From Daphnia carinata (Eukaryota; Arthropoda; Branchiopoda; Diplostraca; Daphniidae): a stretch of 64,000 nucleotides of DNA. Below are positions 1 to 10,377 of this stretch, in pieces. The notes under the pieces were generated by a model. That model made no database searches, was not told the origin of the DNA, and saw only the letters and a program-made list of their open reading frames with translations. The stretch is taken from positions 1,922,001 through 1,986,000 of the forward strand of contig NC_081339.1 in NCBI RefSeq assembly GCF_022539665.2, read 5' to 3'. The position numbers and the translations under genes are program-made. Positions within the stretch are counted from its first letter, which is position 1; every line of letters begins with the position of its first letter.

Positions 1-1442
1 ATATTAGCAACGTTGGTGGCATGGCGAGACGAATTTTGTGAATTTGAACTATTTCTGGAAGACGGCGACGAAGTTATGTGGCTATTGTTTTTGCTGCTTG
101 ATTTCAAGTGCGACGCTCCGTGAAGATTATGATGCTGTTGTTGAGGCGACAAAATCGACAAATGGGCCGGATGAGGCTGTTTCGAACTATTTGCTGACGA
201 TCCTAAAAAATACAAACGTCAGTATTTTGTCAAAAACCAGTTTTTCAGTAGCAGGAGAGACCTGTTTTGACTTCGTGAGAATTCGAGGCAATTGTCAGGT
301 TCGTTTGTTGCTGCTGCTGCTGCTGTTGTTGCTGTTGTTGCTGCTGCTGCTGTTGTTGTTGTTGTTGCTGTTGTTGTTGTTGTTGCTGTTGTTGTTGCTG
401 CTGCTGTTGATCTGCTAAAAGTTGAGTTTGTCTTATCTTTTTGAGCAGTACCAATCGCATTTCTTCGGTCCTCAGTTCAGCTTGCAGTCTCTGTATAAGC
501 AGCTTACTTTCTAGCCTCTCTGTTTCAGTCATTTCCTACAAAATGAACCCAACAAAAAAAAAAAAAAAAGAAAAGAAAATTTGTGAATCAGACAAATTGT
601 TAGGAGGATGGAGGAAATGCTAGATGCATACCTTCCTAGCTGGCGATGGTGGCATAGGTAAATCTTCCAGGTTACCATCCATGGCGTCATCGCTTAGATC
701 ATCATCATCGGGCAATTCATCGTTTATCTCCATATCGCTAGCACTACCGTAACCATTACTGTAACCATTAACACGTCCTTCGTCGGAGTTTTTCACATTG
801 TAGGGCATTTGGTTGTTCTCCGAGCGTGTCGAAAGAGGGCGAAATGACCGTCGGTTGGACGAACGTGATCCATCTTTTAAGTGAACTACTTCAATTTCAT
901 CTTTCATCGGCCGATCAATTTCTTTACTGACGTCGCGATCTTTAGGCTTTTCGATGCGTGTCACCTGTCATAGGTAAGATATAAGTTTACCGATGTTAGG
1001 ATATGGCACAAAATGGAGTCTTCCTACTAACCTGGATTTCGTCTTTTGGCCAAGGATTTTTGTTGGTTGGGGTGACTCCTCCAGATCGATGGTGAAGTGG
1101 AATGAAAGGAGACTGCAAATGAGCCTGAACTGGAAGAGGACTCAAAGCAGTCCGGCTAACGCCGTTGCCATTGCCACTGAAACCCGCTCCTCCTCCGTGA
1201 GCAGGTGTCGGATTAGAAGCCAGAGCGCTGAAATGGCTGCGATGGACGGACAAGTCCTGAGGCAGGTCAGCCAAATCGAACTTGAAAGGTTGTTGCTCGC
1301 GCTGTTGATTCACGGTCTCCGCCGGTTTCCTACTACGAAAAACGAAGACCGATGATCATGACATCTCGTTTGTACGTACGAGTAAACAAAAAAATTACCT
1401 GACGGAAAGATCAACAACCGGTGAATCGTCTTCAGTTTCCAT
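1..1442 (-). CDS. simj: p66/GATAD2 (simjang) transcriptional repressor, NuRD subunit; 5' portion
   Basis: Five exons fit GT/AG sites and phase: 1442-1399, 1329-1032, 964-632, 535-262, and 202-1, which continues past the left edge. The start is the ATG at 1442; it opens METEDDSPVVDLSV, and the DLSV motif recurs as QDLSV in exon 2. Exon 4 encodes LIQRLQAELRTEEMRLVLLK, which matches conserved region 1 of GATAD2A/B. In that family this helix pairs with MBD2/3 as a coiled coil inside the nuclear NuRD chromatin-remodelling complex. Directly after it comes a run of 35 glutamines, then a Ser/Gln/His/Asn-rich exon. Exon 3 has a long acidic stretch (ELPDDDDLSDD). The GATA-type zinc finger expected near the C terminus lies outside the window. 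No frameshift is seen. The family call rests on the N-terminal motif and CR1. Confidence 0.9.
305..409 (-). repeat. CAG/CAA tract encoding 35 glutamines
   Basis: This is an uninterrupted Gln run inside exon 4 of p66, made of mixed CAG and CAA codons. The mixing should slow slippage compared with a pure CAG run. The poly-leucine frame on the opposite strand is only its shadow. Confidence 0.97.
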
Positions 1443-4314
1443 GATAGGTTTATCACACAAATCTGGTTTTTCTGTTAATGTTCAAACATATGCAGATGGT
1501 TAGGATCACCAAATAAAATAAGTTGCATGAGGAAGAAAAAGGAGGTCAACATCGGCATCAAGATGGCGTGAAAGACAACGGTTCCCCTTGTTTCACGAAT
1601 CACGAATCGCCCAACATCACTTGCGGCCGGGATGATAGAAACGTGTCAATGAAATGAAACCCAGGACATTTGCCTTTGACGTGGAGAAAAGTGAGGAGTG
1701 GGGTGGGGGTTGGTAGGGCGGAAGGAGATGCACTATACATATCGAGGCACTACTAATGAACGGGGAGACAGAAAGAAGGGGAGGCAGTGGGAAGTAGGTG
1801 GGTGGTAAACGCGAAAGGAGCTTTTCACCGTCCGGGAGGAAGGGGTGGGGTTGGGAGGATTCTGAACTCGCACCGGCTGACCGGCCACCCACCACCCAAT
1901 CTCCCCTTATCCATAAAGACTATACTTCCAAACCTTCTTTACCCACCACCCTCTTTTCCTCCACCTCCTTCCCTTTAGTCAGTCGTTACTTTCCTTCACC
2001 CAACCCCACTGATACCACCCAACCCGGGTTGGTTCCCTGGTGCCAATCCACGACGCGCAGAGAGAGCTCTTTATGCCTCTCTTTTTTTTTCCCTTTCTTT
2101 TTTGTAACCAAGAGAGTTCCAGGTCGGCGACCCACGCATCACACTAATTAAAATTATCCACGAGTTCTGAAATGTTGGAGAAAACTTACATGTTTGTCGT
2201 TTTTTTTTTTTTTTTATCCAAGTCCAAATGACAAATCGTGCACAGTTCAAAACTGACGTCGACTGGGCATCACCGTTCGAAACATGGCAATATGATTTTC
2301 CGCTATTGCGACTGTTCTTTCACATTCAACAATGGAAAATCAACTGCAATCTCAAACAGCCACAAGACACATACACACTCACTAACTCCGTTCTTCCCCG
2401 TCTTAAAGTGTACCACGAAGGACACTGAGAATTTGTTGAAAGAATAAGGGGAGAAATAACCGGTTTAAACCAGTGGTAAAAATCACTTGACACAAAATGG
2501 TTGAACGTGATCAATATTCAATCAGAGATGAGGTTCACACAAAATTTCGTTTCTTCTGTCGATTCCGGATATTTTTACCCAACATAGGGCGAGCGATGTG
2601 TAGCACGAGTGAACAGCGACCAAAAACGACGACGGACTAAAGCATACAACATAGCCAGCACGGAGCAAGAGAAAAAAAAAACGATCCAAGATGGCTGTCA
2701 AAGAGTCTCTGAGCCACACCGACGGAGGAGGGGATGGGAGGAAGGGAGGGAGAAGGGAGAGAGAGGCAAAGCCAAAGAGTTTTGGACTTTAGTTGTACAA
2801 TGCACCACAGTACACTAGAATCGCCGTTTGGAAAAAGTTACGAATTTCTAGGTGAAAATGCCGTGATACCTGGAGATGACATCTACCCAACTAGTTTGCA
2901 GTAAACTGAAACTGATGACTTTAATGGAAGATACTGTTAATTACAGCCAAGCAAACAAGATGACGGAACTGATACACTATCTGACGCTTGCCATTCGACT
3001 GCACAGACATGGCACTGTCAAATCTTACCAAAAACATGCGTTCACAAGAACGAAGGTTTTTGTTCCCTATGCTGCCAGTGGATTCTCTCTGTTCCTCGCA
3101 TTCACTGTTCGCAAAAGCGGTGCAAGCGCCACAGTTATTATGATTGAAAATGGAAGAAACTTAAGATTCGACTAACTACGACTGGTGGTGAACGTCAGAA
3201 CGAGAAGGCTTGAAATGAAGCCCTCCCCCCTATTTTCCCTTCCTCAAACAAAAATTGGAGCGTGGAGAGAGGTTGCATGTTTTAAGGCTGAATTGACACT
3301 CGTGGCAAAATATAGTAACTCATTTTCATTATAGTTCACTTCATCTTGATCAACCTAATTTGAATCTGTTTCAGCAACATGCGGACCGTTGAAGTACAAC
3401 AATTGTTTCGGCGGAATAAAATTGTTAGTAGAAAGTGCTGGACGACAAACTCGCATTTCTGATAAGCCCAAGTATTTCTACCCCATCTTCCGGCGAGGTT
3501 ATGAACAACAACTCGACACTTTCAACAGAGACCGCTGTATGTATCGTTTCATCTTACCTCGGACTTTGAACCAACCATTTCCGGTGACAATGGATATAAA
3601 TACGATGTAATCTAAAATTTAACGCATTCTTGTGTTTAAAATACTACCCTTACGCAATATGTTTGCAATAATAGCAGAAATTTAAATTAACTATTTGATG
3701 ATTTTAAACAGATTTTGCTTTAGCATTTTTCTTTTTCATGACAAATAACGCTGGAACCGTTTTTTGGTTTAGCATAACGAAAGCGTCTCATTAGCCATTA
3801 GGAACATCGTACGAAACACCATTTTTTTTTTAAGGAACAGATATTGATGCATCCATTTACTGCAACAATACGTTTGGCTATATCGAATTACTTCAGAAAG
3901 TATTTAATTTGTCATCTAGATCTTTCTTTTAGTACAAAATCGTTTGATTGGTATCAGGTTATTTTTCTAGATTAATTGGTAAACCAATAAAATCGCGAAA
4001 TTCTAGCAAAACAATTTTCTATTTTTAAAAGGTGCAGTCAGTAGCTGACGGATAAAAAGATACTTTCTTATGTTGATCAAATCAGCCATACTTCCCCACC
4101 GGGGTTGCCATCAATTCAGCGTAACATCTCTATATTACATCCTGATACCCGGTGAGCAAAAAAAATAAGTTAATCGACAGTAACACAGTTAGTATACTGA
4201 TTTCTAATTTAATCGTATCCAATACAGTACATTTCAATCAGTGCTGGAAATGCATGAGATTGACAAAATATACAAATTTTCCATATCTCGTTGGATCGGG
4301 ACTTGATTGGAGGT
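1443..4314. other. Upstream/intergenic region of p66; no coding gene supported
   Basis: The first part (about 1500-2800) is likely promoter and 5' untranslated sequence of the leftward p66 gene. It has long C/T-rich and G/A-rich tracts (1680-2100, 2690-2780). From about 3180 on it is AT-rich and shows no splice-compatible reading frame. Short open frames at 2876-3175 and 3389-3610 have no recognisable motif or exon signals. Confidence 0.6.
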
Positions 4315-4675
4315 AGTACTTCGTTTGGTGAGTAAAAATAACTGAAATACCAAAGAATTTTAAATTTAATTCATTTCGACTTTCCCCAACGTAATTATAT
4401 TTTTTTAATCAGAAAAAGTTGCAGAAGATTTGGGCAGTTGTATGATTAAGATCAAATCAAATTCCTCAAATTGTTCGCTCGACTCTTTTCCACCTTACTG
4501 TACACCATGAACAGGACAGAATAGGGTAGGTCTATAATTTAATTTTAAAATCCCTTTTTGTTAGTAGGTTACCTTAAATGATTAAAAAAACAATTTGTAA
4601 ATCGGTAAGTCCTACTAGAAAGCATAAAATATCCAAAATTATCTTGGAGCTCAATGACAGCAGTGCAAGTTCTGC
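4315..4675 (+). pseudogene. Decayed inverted copy of the promoter and start of the 508-codon gene
   Basis: Read on the + strand, this stretch aligns with the minus-strand sequence 6986-6629. That covers the upstream region and first codons of the neighbouring gene. Shared blocks include AGTACTT at the outer edge, AAATTCCTCAAATTGTTCG-like sequence, GGGTAGGTCTATAATTTAAT, TATCCAAAA and GAGCTCAATGAC. By eye roughly four of five bases agree across the better half. The copy keeps an ATG at 4654-4656 and the bases matching the CKSC codons (GTGCAAGT.CTGC), but an indel changes the frame and it stops within a few codons. After 4675 the similarity ends. I read it as a truncated paralog in opposite orientation. 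Confidence 0.75.
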
Positions 4676-5122
4676 TTTTGACATAAATATTCGTGTATCC
4701 TGTGAGAAAGGTGTTTCTGTTATGCTAATTTACATATGCTGAAAACGAGGAAAACCACTAAATGCATTTTTTAATTATTCGATATCGTATATTGTGTACC
4801 ATGGACGCAATCGTAACGCAAATATTGCAATCTGGACTGAAATAAAAATTTAGACAACATCTAATAGTAAGTTCATGTTCTCAAAGTAAATGTTAACCAT
4901 TGTGTAAGCTTACAATAAGGCAATATTTTTTGTTTATAGTGCTCATACGCGGGGAAACTAATCGTTTCACTTTACTGAATTTCAGTAAAGAAAATATTTA
5001 GAACAAGATCTTGATGAAAGTTAAAACCAAGGCACAAATTGGTAATGCACCACAAGACTACTATGGTCTAGAAAAGGTATACATGTTTCGAGAATCCTAT
5101 GCCAATCACCCATTGTATATCT

Positions 5123-6649
5123 TCATTGCTTTTTCTTCTTTTCCTTATCGTCCTCTTCTTCGTCTTCCTTGGGCATAACGAACGGCTCAACAACTGTGAG
5201 CTCGGGCACTTTGACTTCGCCATATTTCGGCACTTTGGTGTAATCGTGATCGTCGATAATCCCAGCAATCTTCACATTCTTCACAGTTCCGTCCTCATTT
5301 ACCTTCACGTCAAATACGACTCGCTTCGCACCCCGTCCACTGGTACTGTCCTCAGGCAAATCAGCCGCAAACTGTCTACTGTGTTCAGAATCAAGTGCAT
5401 GCAACTTTTGGTCGCCTAACTTTTGCGGCCGAGGCAGTTCCTTAAGCACTTCTTTGGTGAACTGAACTATTTTTTTTCCTAATAGTTTTGACTCTTTCTG
5501 CAGCAATCCCTTCTGATCCTGCAGTTGCTTCAGAGTGTCCGCAGAAGCGGCGTCTTGTCGGAAAGAGGGGTTCTTAGTAATTTCACTCAGTTGTTTGTTG
5601 GCGTCATTCAGTTTACTTTGGATTTTGCTCTGTTTGTCTTGCATCATTTGCAATTTCTGTTTAGCGCTTGATACTTCCTCCGCTAGTACAATTTGCTTTT
5701 CAATCTGTTCGGCAGTTAGTTGCTTTACAAATTTTTTAGCCTTAACGGCGTTTTCCCGATCGGCAGAATCGACTTCATCCAGTATCTCCTTGTCTCCTAG
5801 CTTGTCTTGAAGTACTTCTTTACCTCCGTGGGCTTTGTAGGTTGCATTGGAGACGGCTTCATATGCAGCTGATGTTGCTGCTCTGGCGCCAGCATTGAGC
5901 GCCAATTTCTTCCCGTCCACTTTGCCATCGACAATCTTCTGATAGGTTGCGTCAATAACTGCCGTACCGGCGGTGTCAGCGACAACTTTAGTCACACTTT
6001 TGGCGACTCCATTATCAACTAATTTTGCCGCGCCGCCAGTGACGTGGCCAACTCCTCCAGTTGCAGCGCCCAGAAGGGCACCTTTCAAGACATTCATTCC
6101 GTTAAACTGAGTTGCGTCACCGGAAGTCGCATTGACGCCCTCTTGGATGGCACTGGCCGTACCGCCAGATACAGCTCCGACCACAGTGCGACAACCTAAT
6201 TTGACAGCTCCTTGCTTCAAAGATTCCGTACCAACTTTGGAAGCAATGGATGTGGTGACACTGGCTCCTCCAGCACCGATACCGCCAGTGATGGCGCCCA
6301 CAGTACCTCCTATGGCCAAATCTTTGACGTAGTCGGTACCTGTCATGCGTTCACCGTTCAACTGCTTAGCGATAGGATGGATGGCAGCGGTTGCACCAGC
6401 ACCAGTTAGTACACCGCCACCTATAACGGCTGCTATACCAACCGTACCCAAGCCTCCTGTGGATACTGTCAAAACAACGCCGCCCGCAAAAGCTGCCGCG
6501 CCCAAGAGGACGCTTCCGGTAGCTTTCCAAAATGTCGTTTTTGGTTCTTCATGGCAAGTGCAAGTGCAGTTTTCAGCATCGTCGCACAAGTTACGCTTTT
6601 CGTACCTTTTCTCGCAACGTTCTTCGTTGCAGGACTTGCACTTAGTCAT
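5123..6649 (-). CDS. Intronless 508-residue Cys-rich/glycine-zipper/coiled-coil protein, family unknown
   Basis: This is one uninterrupted frame from ATG 6649 to TGA 5123, unlike its multi-exon neighbours. I do not recognise the family. Residues 1-35 carry seven cysteines (4, 7, 12, 22, 28, 30, 32) and His33, so metal binding is possible. Residues about 45-270 are alternating Gly/Ala/Val/Thr-rich segments such as ATGSVLLGAAAFAGGVVLTV, IGGTVGAITGGIGAGGASV and LKGALLGAATGGVGHVTGG. These resemble glycine-zipper membrane or packing helices. Residues about 290-400 are a Lys/Glu/Gln-rich probable coiled coil. A compact region follows (RGAKRVVFDVKVNEDG..), and the tail is charged (KEDEEEDDKEKKKKQ). 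There is no signal peptide. The start is supported by the inverted duplicate, which also carries an aligned ATG. It could be a retrogene, a horizontally acquired gene, or a lineage-specific family. No function can be assigned. Confidence 0.85.
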   Translation of the reverse strand: MTKCKSCNEERCEKRYEKRNLCDDAENCTCTCHEEPKTTFWKATGSVLLGAAAFAGGVVLTVSTGGLGTVGIAAVIGGGVLTGAGATAAIHPIAKQLNGERMTGTDYVKDLAIGGTVGAITGGIGAGGASVTTSIASKVGTESLKQGAVKLGCRTVVGAVSGGTASAIQEGVNATSGDATQFNGMNVLKGALLGAATGGVGHVTGGAAKLVDNGVAKSVTKVVADTAGTAVIDATYQKIVDGKVDGKKLALNAGARAATSAAYEAVSNATYKAHGGKEVLQDKLGDKEILDEVDSADRENAVKAKKFVKQLTAEQIEKQIVLAEEVSSAKQKLQMMQDKQSKIQSKLNDANKQLSEITKNPSFRQDAASADTLKQLQDQKGLLQKESKLLGKKIVQFTKEVLKELPRPQKLGDQKLHALDSEHSRQFAADLPEDSTSGRGAKRVVFDVKVNEDGTVKNVKIAGIIDDHDYTKVPKYGEVKVPELTVVEPFVMPKEDEEEDDKEKKKKQ

Positions 6650-6986
6650 TGAGCTGCAAGATATTTTTGGATATTTATGCTATCTGGTAGGATTTAACCA
6701 TTTACATATTGGTTTTTAAAAATACTTCAAGGCGACCTACTAAGAAAAACGGATTTTTAAATTAAATTATAGACCTACCCTAGTCGTCTCAACTCTTCGT
6801 GTACAGCCAGATAGAAACGAGTCAAGCAAACGATTTGAGGAATTTGACTTGATCTTAATAACACAACTGCCAAATCGTCTGCCAGTTTTACCGATTAAAA
6901 TAAATCTAATTACATTGCACAAAATGGAAACGAATTAAACTTAAAGATTCTCGTATTTCAATTATTTTTATTCACAAACAAGTACT
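6629..6986 (-). repeat. Right arm of inverted repeat: upstream region and start of the 508-codon gene
   Basis: This is the functional-looking partner of 4315-4675, in inverted orientation. It contains the start codon (6649-6647) and about 340 bases upstream. The most conserved block, GGGTAGGTCTATAATTTAAT (minus strand, ending about 105 bases before the ATG), is a candidate core-promoter region with a weak TATAAT-like box. Both arms begin at AGTACT, which gives a shared outer boundary. Confidence 0.7.
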
Positions 6987-8194
6987 GTATTGGGAATATA
7001 ATGCACTCCGAACAGCAGACGACACGGTCTGGGCGTTGTGCAAGGCTGCCCAGCTGTTTTTCTAAGTTTGATTGGGTTGTCCTTAGTCTCCACGAGTCTA
7101 CTCAACCATCCGGTTCCCAGCGGCACACACGTCTAGCATTCTGATTGGCTCTCCAACTCTGATTCCAGCAGCCACCATCGCCGAAGGAAAAGAACAATTC
7201 GCTTGTTGCCGTGTCGTCTGCATCGTGTGATTCTGTGATGCAATCTGTTTATCTGAAAACAAAGACTTACCATCCCATTAATCGTTAATGCACTGTTGAC
7301 AATCTGCACCCTTTTCATAGCTTTTTTCAACCACTGCCTGGGATTTCAGAAGCTTCCTAGCAAATAAGTTTACTTCACGAACATTTTCAATTTTTCTTTT
7401 AAAGCATCTATTCCTACAAAAGTAGGATCATTAATGTACAATCTAGCAATAATGCATGAATTCCTGTTCTTACTAAAAGTTCTAATTAAGTCAAGCCATT
7501 GAACAGATCAGGATGGTCCTCGTCATTAGATTGTCATAGGGTAACACTTTCTTCAGGAACAGAAGAAACAAACTTAGGAAACTGATAAGATATTCCAGTG
7601 TGTTTATCTTTTTGGATTAAAGAACTTTTAATGATGGATAAAAGACCAAATGTTATTCCTCCATACCCAGCACTAGCCTGTTATAAGCTCTTTCAATAGA
7701 TGTCTATCATAAATGGTCGAGAAAATCATCGGGATCGGCGATAAAAACTTGATTGTGATCGCGAATTGTACATTTGAACATGAAGTTTGGTAATAAATCA
7801 AGCGACGGTAGATGGCTGTGACAACGGGTGCTTGGTCATCGATTTATGCATAGGCCGGTTATATAACTGGGCAGCCACTGTACACGTGGTACTCATAGTT
7901 ATGTACTGTACTGACCGCCACCATCATGATTAGTAGCAACATGGATGGTGCCAAATTAAAACAAAAAGCGCCCAATTCATCGGATAGCGCCAACTGATTA
8001 CCATTATGGTACTCAAGTGCCTTCAAAGGTCCGGAATTCTTTTTTTTTTTAGCATACATGAAATGTGTCAAACGTAAAATTTTATTTAGGGACCAAAATT
8101 TTCATGAAAAATTTTAATATCGAAAAACTCTACATAACGTGCTAATTAAAGCTTCCGTAGCCAACAGCATTTAGTTTTTAAAAGCATTTGGTCG
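6987..8194. other. AT-rich spacer with one unresolved exon-like pair
   Basis: Minus-strand sequence around 7350-7265 ends in a good donor (GGGATG|GTAAGT). The next stretch follows a TTTTCAG acceptor near 7253 and stays open to 7133. The joined frame has no recognisable domain, and the pieces lie immediately upstream of the 508-codon gene. I therefore leave it unassigned. The rest shows nothing codable. Confidence 0.35.
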
Positions 8195-10377
8195 CTAGTT
8201 GTTGCTGGACATCAATTTCTTCATGCATTGTGGACGATGGATCGAGATGGAATAAGAGCCGAATTCCCTGTTGCAAATATCGCATGCGATTGGCTTGAAT
8301 TTCCTACGTGGTTCCGGCATGTCAGGTACTCCCCGCTAACAAAAGGAAAGAAAAGATTTTTTAACGTCAATGTGTTTAACGGGGGGGGGGGGTACAACAC
8401 TTAAGTAATCATCAAGCTGTTTAACGGAATAAGTAAACAATACTTACCGAAATATTCGAATAATAAAAAAAAACCTTACAGGGAAACACCGTTTTCGCGA
8501 CGCCCACAAAAATCGAGTTTTCATCCAACCTCTATAGGATTTTCACATAGCCACCTTAGGGCGCATTTTGGCGTCTACTTTTAGTTCAACTTTTTTAGTG
8601 AACTTGTATTTTTGCGTCAACTGCCCGGTAGATGGTTCAACTAGGCGACCGTTTTGGCGACAACGCCAGTGGATGGTTCAACTGAAACAGTTGAGCTTTT
8701 TCAACGGTGGTCCAGACCACCGTTGACCTTCAACTGAACTGCAACTCCTCCCCTTTCTCAACTGTAGCGATGAACTTCCATTTTGGCGTCAACTTTGACG
8801 AAAAGTTGAACTAAAAAGGTTCAACAAATGGTTGACGCCAAAATGCGCCCTTAGACAGTTGGTGTACCGTAACTTTTCTGGGAGTTGTATTTGCAAAGAA
8901 TGTGGAGCTTAGTATTCGAGGCAAACGTATTTGACCAGCCGAAAGAATTTTATGTAAATAAATGGCTGACTGGTTGACGTTTAGACCGATTACAAGACCA
9001 ATGGGCGGTAATCTGAAAGACCAGAAAATTCCTAATACCAGAAATAATGGTTTTTTACACTGCCTTTTACCAACACTAAAAAAATCTACTTTGCACAAAA
9101 AAAACTGTTTTTGCTTATTGATATATTGATTTCCCCCAAACGAGTTCCGCTTACGATTTGAATTTACAAGATCAATAAAACAAATTTTCTACATTTGTTT
9201 TGAGAATAGCCTACTCCTTCTGCAAAGATATCGATAATATGTAGCCATGTTTGTAATTTTTTCCCCGTGAAACTTCGAACACTGATCAGACGATTAAATC
9301 TCGGAATAAAGAACATACTCTATCACTGCGGAGACTTAAGATGGGAATTCGGTTAAATTTTTACACGGGCTACCCGAACTAGACATAAAATTGAGGTGAA
9401 CATTATTTACGATTGTATTTGATGAAAATTTAGATGAAATGTTTTAGTCCTCACCTTGTAGTCGAAATTAGGCATTGCTGCATTTTTTTCGTACGTAACA
9501 GGGATCTTCGGCTGTTGATTCTTTGCCTGATTACCAGTGTACCATATTCCTAAGGATTCCTGGCGTTTTTCATTTGGAAATCGTAGCTATAATGAGAAAA
9601 ATATATAGAAAAGATTAAGGACTTATTAAGGCTACTAATTAATTTTTTTCTTTAAGTGGTAAGGTGTACAATAAGTCAGATACTTCTTTTAAAGCTAAAA
9701 TTTTTCAGTGCGTCTACCACTATTGGATGTTGGCGATCTAGACTCGACAGACAAATAGAAAAACCTACAGTATTTCTACACAAGAATATCCTTTGGCTAA
9801 TATGTGTCACATTACTTGTTGAAGTACGTTCAACTATATACTAGAGCTTGACGAGCGAACGGTTTGCGACTATAAGAAATGGCATTTGGGTTGATCTTAG
9901 TTCTTAAAGCGTTCCTGTTTTCGAACTACAAGAGTTGGAGAATTGGTTTTAAGCTACTCGATAAATTTCTAGAAACAGCATTGCTCTTTTCTTAAGCTTT
10001 TGGCATTTTCAGAATAAGTACAGAGGAATAATATGCATGTTTCTGTTACAACTATGGGCAGGTTCAGAATAGTTTACATTGTGTAACTTCCGAAAACTTG
10101 GCCACTCAGCTGTGTGCGATGGAGAGCAAGCCGGCTCTTTCACAAATATGTAGCGTTCTCCATTGCTCTGAGTATCAATGAAAATGTTACTTGAATCTAG
10201 AGGCTGTGGTCCTCTGAAGCACTTGATCTTCTCCAAATCTTTGCAGCGCAATTCAGACATGTCCAATCCAATATTGCTGAGTTTTTTTATATCGAGAATT
10301 TTAGCCCTTACAGTTGCTGTCTTGAAACGCTTTGACTCTGGAAAAACATTTACAAATCGATCATGGTCTTCAGCCAT
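8195..10377 (-). CDS. Proposed gene ending in a C2HC zinc finger of the ZNF474/ZC2HC1 type
   Basis: Three minus-strand exons join in phase 0. Exon 1 is 10377-10078 (start MAEDHDRF; donor AAT|GTAAAC). Exon 2 is 9586-9455 (open 44 codons; donor AAG|GTGAGG). The last exon is 8335-8195, after a textbook tract and acceptor (CTTTCCTTTTGTTAG). The last exon encodes ACDICNREFGSYSISIHRPQ followed by CMKK and a stop. That is Cys-x2-Cys-x12-His-x3-Cys, the signature of the ZNF474/ZC2HC1 finger, and it includes the family-typical REFGxxSIxIH wording. Roles of such proteins are poorly known; some are testis or cilium associated. The last exon is well supported. Linking it to the two upstream exons is inference from phase, and a missed exon is possible. 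The penultimate intron (9454-8336) holds a MITE. Confidence 0.5.
8559..8850. mobile_element. PIF/Harbinger (Tourist-like) MITE, 292 bp
   Basis: There are perfect 17-bp terminal inverted repeats: GGGCGCATTTTGGCGTC at 8559-8575 and its reverse complement at 8834-8850. They are flanked by TTA on both sides (8556-8558, 8851-8853), the 3-bp target duplication typical of PIF/Harbinger. A second, imperfect inverted match continues inward (TTTTAGTTCAACTT). The centre has an 11-bp stem, CAACGGTGGTC / GACCACCGTTG (8702-8725, 2-base loop). There is no transposase frame, so it is non-autonomous. It sits in the last intron of the ZNF474-like gene. Confidence 0.88.

Noticed and set aside
38-418. Open frame with a long poly-leucine run on the + strand
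   Set aside because: It is the antisense shadow of the CAG/CAA tract in p66.
7133-7350. Two exon-like minus-strand pieces with a GTAAGT donor
   Set aside because: The joined frame has no recognisable content, and the alternative frame does not fit the phase; kept only as unresolved.
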